A stretch of DNA of 44,460 nt. Source: an uncultured bacterium (GTDB taxonomy: Bacteria > Cyanobacteriota > Vampirovibrionia > Gastranaerophilales > Gastranaerophilaceae). Positions 25,682 through 32,774 of the stretch are shown piece after piece (within the stretch, counting starts at the first letter, position 1; every line of letters starts with the position of its first letter). Made by a program: the position numbers and the translations under genes. The notes under the pieces were generated by a model, which made no database searches, was not told where the DNA came from, and was given only the letters and a program-made list of their open reading frames with translations. Where the stretch lies: positions 1 through 44,460 of the forward strand of contig CAJMAX010000005.1 of assembly GCA_905211505.1 (NCBI GenBank), given 5' to 3'.

Positions 25682-27893
25682 GATACAGAATCCTTTCAAC
25701 CTCGCTCAAAGCGAGGTTTTTTATTGTTCTAAACAAATGAGCATAACAGAAATTGCCATATATTATAATGTCAGTCCTCAAAATTTGCCATTCATCTGTT
25801 TTTTAAACGGTGAACCTTTATTGCGAAGATTTTGGAACGATTGTCCAAAGTCTTCAGATCACCTTGCTTTTATGTGTTTGCCTCAAGGTGGTGGTGGCGG
25901 TGGTTCAAATCCGATTAAGGTCGTACTGTCCGTAGCCGTTATGGTGGCGGCCTATTATACGGGTGGAATTGTTGCCGGAGCTTATGGCGCTTTTGCCGGA
26001 GCTGCGGCAGCAACAGCCATAAGTGTTGGAGGGTCAATGCTTGTTAATGCAGTTATTCCGTCTCCATACAGCAGCTTAACATCATCATATTCCGCCTCGT
26101 CATTGGAAAGCAGTCCGACATATTCTCTTAACGCTCAGGGGAATCAAGCCAAACTTGGCGGGGTTATTCCTGTTTTGTATGGCCGGCACATTATCTATCC
26201 GGATTTTGCAGCTAAGCCCTACACAGAATATAATGAGAATGAGCAATATCTTCACCAGCTTCACGTTTTAACACAAGGTTATTGTGAAGTTGAGCAGATT
26301 CGCATTGATGATACGCTGATAAGTTCGTTTGCTGAGGTGGAATATGAAATTGTCCAGCCTAACCAACCTGTAACCCTTTTTAATCCGAATGTGGTAATGG
26401 CAGCGGAAATCGCCGGGCAAGAACTATTAAAAGACACTTATGTCGGCGGTTTTATTGTTAATCCTGAAGATACTCAAATAGATAAAATCGGTATAGATGT
26501 GGTTATGAGCGCCGGATTGTATTATGCCAACGATAGTGGTGGCCTGTCTTCCAAAACAATTCAATGGAAAGCAGAGGCCAGACTCGTCGATGATGAGGGA
26601 AATGCGCTTGGAGATTGGATTGTTTTGGGTTCAGAGAGTCATACGGCAGCTCAAAATACACCTATTCGACTTACTTTCTTTTATATGGTTTCTTTGGGAC
26701 GCTATGAAGTTCGTATGGTACGTTTGGACGCAAAAGATACAAGTGCAAGGGCCGCTCACGCCATTTATTGGGAAAGTTTGAAAGGCTATATGGAAGCTCC
26801 GTCTGATTTTGGTGAAATGACGCTTTTGGCTATTAAAATGCGGGCAACAAATAACCTCTCATCTAATTCCAGCCGAAAGATTAACGCTATTGTAAATCGT
26901 AAAGTCAAAACATGGAGTTCAAATTCCGGTTGGAGTGAACCGGTAAAAACGCGTTCGATTGCTTGGGCTATTGCGGATATTTTAACGGCTCCATACGGTG
27001 GAAAATTGTCAGATGAACGTATCCATTTAACCGAACTTGAACAGCTTGACAAGGTTTGGGAAAGTCGGGGAGATTATTTTGACGGAATTTTTGACAGTAC
27101 AACTACAATTTGGGAAGCTATGTTAAAGGTTGCACGTTGTGGACGAGCCATTCCTATCTTGCAGGCAGGAATGATCCGAATTATCCGTGATGATAAAAAG
27201 ACGATTCCTACGGCAATGTTCACACCACGAAATATAGTCAAAGATAGCTTTTCTATCGAATATATCATGCCGTCTGAGGATACGGCAGATAGTGTAAAAG
27301 TACAGTATTTCTCAAGTAAATACTGGAAATATGATGATGTAACAACCAAACTTGCGGACAGTACGGAAGAAAACCCGGCCAATGTAGATTTGTTTGGCTG
27401 TACCAACAAAGAACATGCCGCTCGGGAGGGCTATTATATGTGCGCTTGCAACCGTTACCGGCGGAAGTATATCAGTTTTCAAACCGAATTAGAGGGGCTA
27501 ATCCCCACCTATGGCGATTTAATCAGCATAACGCATGATATGTGCGAATGGGGACAAGGCGGCGAAGTGTTATCAGTTTCCGGGAATACTCTAAAATTGT
27601 CAGAACATCTGATGTGGAAAGAAAACGAGGAACATTTTATATGTTTTCGCCACAAAGACGGCTCTATGAGTGAGACATATCCGGTTATCCGCGGTGCAGT
27701 AGATGAAGAAGCTGTCATTCAAACGGTGCCGGATATTAAAATCTATACCGGTACGGCAATGGAACGAACTCATTTTACTTTCGGTATAAAAGGAAAAGTA
27801 TCAATGTATGCCAAGGTAATCGGTGTCAAACCCCGTGGCGATACCGTGGAAATTAGCTGCGTTAATGAAAGTGATGAGGTTTATAAAACATAA
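25665..27893 (+). CDS. Tail tip host-specificity protein (gpJ-like)
   Basis: 742 aa, shorter than lambda J (1132 aa) but with the same order. An N-terminal gpI-like segment precedes a Gly/Ala-rich hydrophobic stretch (about 85-130). The J core follows: QAKLGGVIPVLYGRHIIYPDF, LHVLTQGYCEVEQIRIDD, an Ig/FN3-free central region, and SWAIADILTAPYGGK with WESRGDYFDGIFDS. It carries GYYMCACNRYRRKYISFQ and SITHDMCEWGQGGEV near the C-terminus. It ends without the long fibre-binding tail of lambda J, consistent with a separate fibre gene. Confidence 0.88.
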   Translation: MPQIVKIQNPFNLAQSEVFYCSKQMSITEIAIYYNVSPQNLPFICFLNGEPLLRRFWNDCPKSSDHLAFMCLPQGGGGGGSNPIKVVLSVAVMVAAYYTGGIVAGAYGAFAGAAAATAISVGGSMLVNAVIPSPYSSLTSSYSASSLESSPTYSLNAQGNQAKLGGVIPVLYGRHIIYPDFAAKPYTEYNENEQYLHQLHVLTQGYCEVEQIRIDDTLISSFAEVEYEIVQPNQPVTLFNPNVVMAAEIAGQELLKDTYVGGFIVNPEDTQIDKIGIDVVMSAGLYYANDSGGLSSKTIQWKAEARLVDDEGNALGDWIVLGSESHTAAQNTPIRLTFFYMVSLGRYEVRMVRLDAKDTSARAAHAIYWESLKGYMEAPSDFGEMTLLAIKMRATNNLSSNSSRKINAIVNRKVKTWSSNSGWSEPVKTRSIAWAIADILTAPYGGKLSDERIHLTELEQLDKVWESRGDYFDGIFDSTTTIWEAMLKVARCGRAIPILQAGMIRIIRDDKKTIPTAMFTPRNIVKDSFSIEYIMPSEDTADSVKVQYFSSKYWKYDDVTTKLADSTEENPANVDLFGCTNKEHAAREGYYMCACNRYRRKYISFQTELEGLIPTYGDLISITHDMCEWGQGGEVLSVSGNTLKLSEHLMWKENEEHFICFRHKDGSMSETYPVIRGAVDEEAVIQTVPDIKIYTGTAMERTHFTFGIKGKVSMYAKVIGVKPRGDTVEISCVNESDEVYKT
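25698..25724 (+). terminator. Terminator-like hairpin inside the start of the J-like gene
   Basis: A perfect 9-bp stem AACCTCGCT / AGCGAGGTT with a CAA loop is followed by six T including the stem end, then ATT. It lies 33 bp inside the J-like coding sequence and just after the upstream stop codon. It has the form of an intrinsic terminator, though it could be an accidental product of the coding sequence. Confidence 0.5.
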
Positions 27894-27909
27894 AACGAAA
27901 GGAAAGAGA

Positions 27910-28131
27910 ATGGATTGGCTAGAATTTTTACAAATTATTTGTGTTCCGGCTTTTGTTTGGCTTGTCCATAAAATGGGCAATGTACATAAGGAATTGAATG
28001 ATTTTAAGGTGCAAGTTGCCCGGGAGTATGCCACACAGGTTCATATTACCCGGCTTGAACTGAAAATTGACGAATTGCGGCAACTTATTTGGGAGATACA
28101 TAATGAATCAAAAACTACCAAGAGGAATTAG
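27910..28131 (+). CDS. Small membrane protein with coiled-coil tail
   Basis: 73 aa behind AAAGGAAAGAG. One transmembrane segment (about residues 5-22, FLQIICVPAFVWLVHKM) is followed by an amphipathic charged helix (NVHKELNDFKVQVAREY, RLELKIDELRQLIWEI). Similar small proteins precede lysis genes in alphaproteobacterial phages; it could be a holin-like or regulatory membrane protein. No family assigned. Confidence 0.6.
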   Translation: MDWLEFLQIICVPAFVWLVHKMGNVHKELNDFKVQVAREYATQVHITRLELKIDELRQLIWEIHNESKTTKRN

Positions 28132-28516
28132 AAACAATAATCCGGGGAATATCCGGCACGGTGCTAATTGGCAAGGATTAAATCCTAAAGGCAGAGATAT
28201 AGATTCTGCCTTTTGTGTTTTTACAGCACCAATTTATGGAATCCGTGCTTTGGCGAAAGTTCTTATAAATTATAAAAAAATTCATGGTTTAAATACAGTC
28301 CGAACGATTGTAAGTCGTTATGCGCCTCCTAATGAAAATCAGACTGCTGCTTACATTCAGTCTGTTGCCAAACAGCTCGGTGTTTACCCCGATACAGTCA
28401 TAGATATTGAAGAACGCGGGGTGCTGACTGTTTTTATTAAAGCTATTATCCGCATGGAAAATGGCATTCAACCCTATTCCGATGAAACAATTCAACAGGG
28501 GATTGATTTGATATGA
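28103..28516 (+). CDS. Putative phage lysis/structural protein with peptidoglycan-hydrolase-like N-terminus
   Basis: 137 aa from ATG 28103 (GGGAG upstream), overlapping the preceding gene by 29 bp. The sequence RGIRNNNPGNIRHGANWQG, then FCVFTAPIYGIRALAKVL and YAPPNENQTAAYIQSVAKQLG, is the conserved pattern of a widespread prophage protein often annotated structural protein P5. I associate it with a muramidase-like fold. Its position beside a holin suggests it is the endolysin, but the catalytic acid is not certain. Confidence 0.6.
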   Translation: MNQKLPRGIRNNNPGNIRHGANWQGLNPKGRDIDSAFCVFTAPIYGIRALAKVLINYKKIHGLNTVRTIVSRYAPPNENQTAAYIQSVAKQLGVYPDTVIDIEERGVLTVFIKAIIRMENGIQPYSDETIQQGIDLI

Positions 28517-28728
28517 AGTTAAATAAAAGATCATGGATTCCGCTGATTGGTTGGATTTTATGTTATGGTTTTCTGCATAACTGCGTGATTGCACCGTATT
28601 TTGCGGTGGATGTTATCGACTGGGAACAGCTTTTAACCAGCTTAGGCATTATGTTGGGAATTAGCGGTGTCCGGGATATTGGAATTAACCGGAGAAAAAA
28701 AGATGATGGAAATTCTAAAGAAGTTTAG
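28513..28728 (+). CDS. Holin-like protein (3TM holin family)
   Basis: 71 aa, ATGA overlap with the upstream gene. Two hydrophobic helices are visible (WIPLIGWILCYGFLHNCVIA and a QLLTSLGIMLGISGVRDIG half), followed by a basic C-terminus. It resembles the holin family of gene-transfer agents and alphaproteobacterial prophages. It would release the endolysin and trigger lysis. Confidence 0.7.
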   Translation: MKLNKRSWIPLIGWILCYGFLHNCVIAPYFAVDVIDWEQLLTSLGIMLGISGVRDIGINRRKKDDGNSKEV

Positions 28729-28912
28729 AGCAATAGTTTTTACCGCTATTGCTCTTTTTTTATACCTTTTTGGCTATCGCCATGCCAAAGAGGCGGCGGA
28801 GAATAAACAAACGAAAGGAAAGTTAAATGCCGTTAAAGCTGCTAAAAATGTTCGTAGTGGTTTGTCTGATATTGACCGAATTAAACGCTTGCACGACAAG
28901 TATAAGCGGTGA
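28703..28912 (+). CDS. i-spanin-like small inner-membrane protein
   Basis: 69 aa. ATG 28703 overlaps the holin gene by 26 bp. One N-terminal transmembrane helix (about residues 9-26, IVFTAIALFLYLFGY) is followed by a periplasmic-type charged helical stretch. The next gene starts within it in another reading frame. This Rz/Rz1-like nesting suggests an i-spanin, though at 69 aa it is shorter than usual. Confidence 0.55.
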   Translation: MMEILKKFRAIVFTAIALFLYLFGYRHAKEAAENKQTKGKLNAVKAAKNVRSGLSDIDRIKRLHDKYKR

Positions 28913-29042
28913 TTTTTGCTTGCTTTATGAGCCGGTTTATGCTGATTATGAAAAAGATACACCGGAAACAATTAAACAAATTGATAAAAACAACATCATT
29001 TATGATGAATTATGTATGTTTAAGCCCCCTACTTCCGAGTAG
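28827..29042 (+). CDS. o-spanin-like lipoprotein (Rz1 equivalent)
   Basis: 71 aa in a different frame, overlapping the i-spanin-like gene by 86 bp. The start at 28827 opens a signal peptide (MPLKLLKMFVVVCLILTELNAC) with a lipobox ending in LNAC, so the mature protein of about 50 residues would be lipidated. The rest (FCLLYEPVY...DTPETIKQIDKNN...DELC) matches the small lipoproteins found beside holins in alphaproteobacterial phages. The start may instead be a GTG/TTG further in. Confidence 0.65.
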   Translation: MPLKLLKMFVVVCLILTELNACTTSISGDFCLLYEPVYADYEKDTPETIKQIDKNNIIYDELCMFKPPTSE

Positions 29043-29054
29043 GGGGCTTTTTTT
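29022..29054 (+). terminator. Strong terminator at the end of the prophage lysis region
   Basis: A perfect 12-bp stem AAGCCCCCTACT / AGTAGGGGGCTT with TCCG loop is followed by a T7 run. It overlaps the last codons of the lipoprotein gene and is a natural end for the late phage transcript. 29055-29227 holds only the HU promoter region. Confidence 0.9.
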
Positions 29055-29227
29055 CATTGTTTTATTTGGCATATCATTGAGATTAAATTTTAGCCCGTGA
29101 GAACGCTCAGAAAGAAATTCCAGGGTATTTTTATCAAATCTTGATAAAAATGGCTATTTTTCATTGACTCGCAATGAAAAATCTATTTAGATTCCTGTGC
29201 AATATAATCTATATGGGAGTTTTATCT

Positions 29228-29500
29228 ATGAATAAAAATGAACTGATTGACAGCATGGCGGCTGAAGCCGGTATGACAAAGGCTGATACAACCAAAGCTC
29301 TGGACGCGTTTATTGCTTCTGTTACCACCGCTCTGAAAAAAGGTGATGAAATTCGTTTGGTAGGTTTCGGAACATTCTCTGTTTCCAAGCGTGCCGCGTC
29401 TACGGCTCGCAACCCGCGCACCGGTGAAACGATTAAAGTTGCGGCGAAAAAGGTTGCCAGATTTAAGGTTGGCAAGACTTTGCAAGATTCCTTAAACTAA
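29228..29500 (+). CDS. HU family DNA-binding protein
   Basis: 90 aa from ATG 29228 (GGGAG at 29215-29219; TATAAT at 29203-29208). It is a full-length HU/IHF protein: NKNELIDSMAAEAGMTKADT, the hinge KGDEIRLVGFGTFSVSKRAA, the DNA-binding arm STARNPRTGETIKVAAKK and closing VARFKVGKTLQDSLN. The arm has the RNPRTG and the Pro used for intercalation. Monocistronic with its own terminator, it is probably a chromosomal nucleoid protein, although phage copies exist. Confidence 0.95.
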   Translation: MNKNELIDSMAAEAGMTKADTTKALDAFIASVTTALKKGDEIRLVGFGTFSVSKRAASTARNPRTGETIKVAAKKVARFKVGKTLQDSLN

Positions 29501-29531
29501 AATAACACAATAAAAAAATCACAAGTCTTTA

Positions 29532-29573
29532 GAAAACCCCAGCAGTTCTCTGCTGGGGTTTTCCGTTTTTTTG
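29532..29573 (+). terminator. Terminator of the HU gene
   Basis: A 14-bp stem GAAAACCCCAGCAG / CTGCTGGGGTTTTC with loop TTCT is followed by CGTTTTTTT. It separates HU from the following promoter-leader unit. Confidence 0.92.
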
Positions 29574-29582
29574 CAAAATCGC

Positions 29583-29611
29583 TTGCAAATTAAAATTATG
29601 TTCTGTATGCT
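29583..29611 (+). promoter_or_regulatory. Promoter of leader copy L
   Basis: TTGCAA (29583-29588), 17 bp, TATGCT (29606-29611). The homologous copy at 31851-31824 on the minus strand has TTGCAA, 16 bp, TATACT, and the spacers also share TTAAAAT, so promoter and leader were duplicated together. Confidence 0.6.
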
Positions 29612-29617
29612 GATAAA

Positions 29618-29838
29618 CGTCGGAAAGCCCAATTCCGACAAGGAACGGTAATTTCTAATCAGTATGGGCAAGTCTCTTGAGCTTTATGAGCTTTAAAAAC
29701 AAGAGTGTGTTGCTATATGGGCATCTCACCCTAACGGGTGGATGCCAGGTATATAAGGCATAGCTCGAATAACTGGGCTATTTTTCATACTGATTATAGT
29801 TTACCCATCCACCCACCTGTGGTCACACAGGTGGGAAA
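29618..29838 (+). ncRNA. Structured leader RNA, family 1, copy L
   Basis: The RNA from about 29618 to the gene start is rich in pairings shared with copy R. There is a 5' hairpin GUCGGAA/UUCCGAC (29619-29639). A closing helix of 11 perfect pairs, UAAUCAGUAUG (29656-29666) with CAUACUGAUUA (29786-29796), encloses a junction of at least three hairpins. GCAUC-CACCC/GGGUGGAUGC (29721-29745) is one of them. A 3' hairpin CCCACCUGUG/CACAGGUGGG lies at 29812-29835. GGGUGGAUG (29736-29744) can instead pair over nine bases with CAUCCACCC (29806-29814), which would break both hairpins. The 3' hairpin hides AGGUGGG, a possible ribosome site. No matching known RNA class is recognised. Confidence 0.7.
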
Positions 29839-29862
29839 ATGTGTTACCGCAGAGATAAGAGT

Positions 29863-30381
29863 ATGGAAATAGCTGATTTAAAGCAACGTGATGAAGCCAT
29901 TTGGCAGAAGTATTGCCAAAACGTTGATGAAGACAATCTTGTAGCAATTTATCGTCAGGGGATGTTTTTAGGCATTTATGAACAACTGGTACGCATTTTG
30001 AGGCGTAATACGGAGAATGTTGCCAAAGACTATAGAAACAGCGATTTTTTTAAGCTTGCGCTGGTAACTTATGTCGATTTGTATTGCCGAATTTTGGTAC
30101 AGCGGGAATTTGCAGCAGAGGAACAAGATATTGCCGCAATTGCCATTAGCGCATACTATAATAAAGACTACGATGAGATTATTAAGCTTCCGCAATCGGC
30201 TTATGCCTCAGGAAACGCCACTGCCGAAATGTGGGTGCGCTATATGCGGAGCGAGATTATTGTATGGGGCGTGCGGAATTTGGCGCTTTTAGACGTAATA
30301 AACGGTTTTTATTATCGGCAGTACGGAAAGCTTATGCGCTTTGAAGCCGCAGAGAAATATAAACCCCATTTTACAGATTAG
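29863..30381 (+). CDS. Hypothetical all-helical protein behind leader L
   Basis: 172 aa from ATG 29863 (weak AAGAG upstream); an in-frame ATG at 29839 directly behind the leader hairpin would add eight residues. No family recognised. The sequence is alpha-helical with long amphipathic stretches (DEAIWQKYCQNVDEDNLVAIY, LALVTYVDLYCRILVQREF, WVRYMRSEIIVWGVRNLALLD) and no signal peptide or transmembrane segment. Its end faces the convergent nuclease operon. The duplicated leader implies shared control with the genes at 31568-30610. Confidence 0.65.
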   Translation: MEIADLKQRDEAIWQKYCQNVDEDNLVAIYRQGMFLGIYEQLVRILRRNTENVAKDYRNSDFFKLALVTYVDLYCRILVQREFAAEEQDIAAIAISAYYNKDYDEIIKLPQSAYASGNATAEMWVRYMRSEIIVWGVRNLALLDVINGFYYRQYGKLMRFEAAEKYKPHFTD

Positions 30382-30400
30382 TTCAGACATTCAAGCAAAG

Positions 30401-30545
30401 GCGGGCGGGTTGGTAACTATGATTAACGTGAAAATAGCCCAGTTATTTGGCTAAGCCTTATTGGCCGGCATCCGCCCAAATTAAAACGACAAAATTTTCC
30501 TTGCACGTAAAGGGAACCTGCCCACACCAATCAGGCCTTACCAAC
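30401..30545 (-). ncRNA. Diverged third copy of the family 1 RNA
   Basis: On the minus strand this gene-free region repeats the core of the leader: GGAUGCC, AAUAAGGC, UAGCC...GGGCUA around AAUAACU. The closing helix is kept although both strands changed: UGAUUGGUGUG (30533-30523) with CACGUUAAUCA (30430-30420), 11 pairs including three G-U. The alternative pairing is also kept with a U-to-C/A-to-G double change (GGGCGG with CCGCCC). The 3' hairpin next to the gene start is lost and no gene follows, so it may be a relic or an independent RNA. Confidence 0.55.
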
Positions 30546-30609
30546 CTACCAGAACGCCAGTGTCCCAGTACATATCAGTACTGGCAACATAAATAAAAAA
30601 GCAAGTTTT

Positions 30610-31074
30610 TTATTGCTTGGGTTTCCAACGTCTTGGCTTGGGCCGATATGGCAAACAACCACCATATTTTAACATATAATGGTTAACATCAATCTCAATA
30701 TCATTGCGGATAATAAAAAGAGTACCAAGATAGCGGCGGTAAACATCTTTTCCTTTGAGTTTCACGTAGAAAAAGGCTCGGTTGTCCCGCCACAATTTTT
30801 TCAGGACAACGGCTGACTGCTTTCCACGATGCAAAACTTCCGTTTTGGTTAAACCATAAGTTTCCGCCTGCCACTTGGCACGCAGATTGGGCTTATTTTC
30901 AAAGCAGTCTATTTCTAACAGCCGAAGTTTTATTTCTTCTCCATTCACGGCAAGCAATACCGTATCACCGTCAGTTATTTTTAAAATGTCCGCTTTATTT
31001 AAGTCTGCGGCAGACAATGGCTGTGCAAAAAGTAAAATTATGCCAATCGCTATCCTGCCCCAACAAAGCCGCAT
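30610..31074 (-). CDS. Secreted thermonuclease-like (SNase) protein
   Basis: 154 aa from ATG 31074, 5 bp after the upstream stop; a TTG at 31101 is less likely. An N-terminal signal peptide (MRLCWGRIAIGIILLFAQPLSA) precedes an SNase domain with TDGDTVLLAVNG, KLRLLEIDCFENK and the catalytic arginine region in DVYRRYLGTLF. Acidic positions match the Ca-binding Asp of staphylococcal nuclease at ITDGDT. It probably cuts DNA or RNA in the periplasm or outside. It is the second gene of the operon behind leader R. Confidence 0.8.
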   Translation of the reverse strand: MRLCWGRIAIGIILLFAQPLSAADLNKADILKITDGDTVLLAVNGEEIKLRLLEIDCFENKPNLRAKWQAETYGLTKTEVLHRGKQSAVVLKKLWRDNRAFFYVKLKGKDVYRRYLGTLFIIRNDIEIDVNHYMLKYGGCLPYRPKPRRWKPKQ

Positions 31075-31079
31075 CGGAC

Positions 31080-31568
31080 TTAACTTTCGTGTCTTTTGCA
31101 ATAGGATTTGAGTTTGCCGCTGTTAATGTAATAGTCAAACAACGCGAGCTGAGCCACATTGGTAATCTCGCCAAGTTCTTCGTTTATTCTCGCAATAATG
31201 AGTTCGGTACGAGCCAGACAATCATGTAGAGAATGAACCATAGCACAATAAGTGCGCTGAGGTTCGGGGAAATATTTTAAGACTTCCGGCAACAATTTTT
31301 CAAGCTGAGGCTCATCGCCATTTTGCAGCAGTTTTTCAATTTCCCCGGCAATCGTATAAAAATATTTTTTTGTCGCTGTAACCGTTTCTTCCGTTTCTGT
31401 CAGCAGCGCAAAAGCGTACACCTCTTGTTCCTCTGCAGAAAGCGATTGATATTGCCGCCATTGGGCATCATCCATATTGTCTGCCACACAACGGATAAGT
31501 TCTTTGATTGTCGGTTCTTCAAATTTTGGCGCTAATGCCTTAGTTCTTATGAATTTGAAATCTCGCAT
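31080..31568 (-). CDS. Hypothetical helical protein behind leader R
   Basis: 162 aa from ATG 31568, chosen because GAAAGGA lies 9 nt upstream; ATG 31577 is also possible. No family recognised. It is helical and charged (TIKELIRCVADNMDDAQWRQY, SAEEQEVYAFALLTETEETV, PEPQRTYCAMVHSLHDCLAR), cytoplasmic, with no obvious motif. A short C-terminal LALFDYYINSGKL vaguely recalls LALLDVINGFYYRQYGKL in the protein at 29863; whether they are related is uncertain. Confidence 0.65.
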   Translation of the reverse strand: MRDFKFIRTKALAPKFEEPTIKELIRCVADNMDDAQWRQYQSLSAEEQEVYAFALLTETEETVTATKKYFYTIAGEIEKLLQNGDEPQLEKLLPEVLKYFPEPQRTYCAMVHSLHDCLARTELIIARINEELGEITNVAQLALFDYYINSGKLKSYCKRHES

Positions 31569-31818
31569 CGCTACCATCCTTTCAACGGGTTAATACGTTT
31601 TTCCCACCTGTGCGACCACAGGTGGGTGGATGGGTAAACTATAATCAGTATGAAAAATAGCCCAGTTATTTGGCTAGGCCTTATTAGCTGGCATCCACCC
31701 GTTAAGGTGAAATGCCCTATAGCAATATACTCTTGTTTTAAAAGCTCACAAAGCCCAAGAGATTTGCCCATACTGATTAGGTTTTACCGAACCCTGTCGG
31801 AATTGGGCCTTCCAACAA
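31569..31818 (-). ncRNA. Structured leader RNA, family 1, copy R
   Basis: The minus-strand twin of the leader at 29618. The closing helix CAUACUGAUUA/UAAUCAGUAUG (31769-31779 with 31642-31652) and the 3' hairpin CCCACCUGUG/CACAGGUGGG (31603-31626) are identical. The alternative pairing GGGUGGAUG/CAUCCACCC (31692-31700 with 31624-31632) is identical too. The internal hairpins differ in sequence but stay paired. It lies just before the operon of the 162-aa protein and the nuclease. Confidence 0.7.
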
Positions 31819-31823
31819 ACAGT

Positions 31824-31851
31824 AGTATAAAATACACATTTTAAATTGCAA
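31824..31851 (-). promoter_or_regulatory. Promoter of leader copy R
   Basis: Minus strand TTGCAA (31851-31846), 16 bp, TATACT (31829-31824). Homologous to the promoter at 29583. 31852-31978 holds no recognisable gene. Confidence 0.6.
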
Positions 31852-31978
31852 GTGGTTTGCGTTAAAAAACGGAAAAAACCGACTTTTCTCAGAACTGTTC
31901 CTCAAAATTTGGACAATTCAGTGGCATTTTTTGGGAGGAGTAAAAACAATTTTGAAAATTTTAACTTTCAGTTTCTTA

Positions 31979-32007
31979 TTGCAAAATTAACCTTTCATCG
32001 GTATCCT
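31979..32007 (+). promoter_or_regulatory. Promoter of leader copy P
   Basis: TTGCAA (31979-31984), 17 bp, TATCCT (32002-32007), placing the RNA start near 32014, at the foot of a GGGG/CCCC hairpin. Confidence 0.5.
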
Positions 32008-32013
32008 CATATC

Positions 32014-32267
32014 AGACTTGGGGAAGTTCCCCTAGTTTAGCACATGGGTGCGGGGCTGTCGTAAGCCTCATTTCGCACGGTGTTTGGATATACATCGTCA
32101 TATTGTCGGTTATTTGCAATAGCTGATAGTAAATATATCCCCGGCTACGGTCGGGGAGCTTTTAGCGTATGCAATAGGAATCTCCGGATTCTAAAGGCTA
32201 AAGGAATCATTTTGCGAAATGTGATTTACGAACTCTCCGACCACCTATTTTAGGTGGTCTTTTTTTT
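32014..32267 (+). ncRNA. Structured leader RNA, family 2, copy P, ending in an intrinsic terminator
   Basis: The leader ends at a terminator (GACCACCU/AGGUGGUC, 32239-32259, then eight U) only 17 bp before the SLOG gene. A long-range helix UCG-UCAUAUU (32095-32104) with AAUGUGA-CGA (32218-32231) encloses a UACG-loop hairpin CCCCGGC/GUCGGGG (32139-32156) and a second hairpin CUUUUAGC/GCUAAAGG (32159-32204). The strand GGUCGGGGAG (32149-32158), half of the first hairpin, can pair with CUCUCCGACC (32233-32242), which contains the terminator's 5' arm. Hairpin, antiterminator and terminator are mutually exclusive. Two extra 5' hairpins precede (32025-32080). Confidence 0.65.
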
Positions 32268-32283
32268 GGGAGTTTGGAACAAT

Positions 32284-32730
32284 ATGAGAAAAGTATGCGC
32301 ATTTTTCGGACATAGAGATACTTCTTCTAAAATTGAGCCGCTAATTGAAAAACAAATACGACGGCTTATAATCGAAAAAGGCGTAAATACATTCTGGATT
32401 GGCGGATATGGGTGGTTTGATATTTGTGCTTCTGGAATTCTAAGAAAGCTGAAACGGGAATATCCAAACATTCATATTGTTTTGGTAGCTGCATATATAC
32501 AGCAACTGCATCGTGGTAGAGATAACTTTTTTGACAGTTTTGACTATCCGGCAGAAGTTGAAGCCGCCCCTTATAAACTAGCCATTCCTGTCCGTAATCG
32601 CTATATGGTTAAAAATGCGGATTACATAATTTCTTATATTTATAGGGAATACGGCGGAGCGTATGAAGCCGTCATCCAAGCGAAAATATATAAAAAAGTC
32701 GTTATCAATTTAGCCAATGAAAAAATATAG
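32284..32730 (+). CDS. SLOG-domain protein (DUF1273/YpsA-like)
   Basis: 148 aa after GGGAG. The start RKVCAFFGHRDT with IEKQIRRLIIEKGVNTFWIGGYGWFDICASGILRKLK is the DUF1273/SLOG pattern: FxGHR, a Gly-rich loop, then an acidic or Phe residue. Rossmann-like SLOG domains bind nucleotides or nucleotide-derived ligands, and many sit in antiviral or stress operons. The later VLVAAYIQQL and NRYMVKNADYIISYIY match the family. The terminator-equipped leader before it implies it is made only under a specific signal. Ligand and role are unknown. Confidence 0.75.
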   Translation: MRKVCAFFGHRDTSSKIEPLIEKQIRRLIIEKGVNTFWIGGYGWFDICASGILRKLKREYPNIHIVLVAAYIQQLHRGRDNFFDSFDYPAEVEAAPYKLAIPVRNRYMVKNADYIISYIYREYGGAYEAVIQAKIYKKVVINLANEKI

Positions 32731-32732
32731 TT

Positions 32733-32766
32733 TTAATAAAAGCCTTCTTATGAAGGCTTTTATTAA
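32733..32766. terminator. Bidirectional terminator between convergent genes
   Basis: A 15-bp perfect stem TTAATAAAAGCCTTC / GAAGGCTTTTATTAA with loop TTAT; the A/T-rich ends give U-runs on both strands. It closes both the SLOG and the HTH transcripts. Confidence 0.9.
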
Positions 32767-32774
32767 TGAACTTT

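Noticed and set aside
2658..29054. tRNA-Thr 3' end as att site with the prophage between att copies
   Set aside because: No second copy of the tRNA 3' end and no integrase gene were found, so the claim is left open rather than made.
29583..31851. Long inverted repeats as ends of a transposon carrying three genes
   Set aside because: The repeats have promoters pointing inward, a third copy with compensatory base changes, and no transposase or target duplication was seen. A leader RNA explains them better, though an origin by transposition is not excluded.
31846..32040. Short plus-strand frame between the two leader loci
   Set aside because: Overlaps the promoter of leader P and has no coding character.
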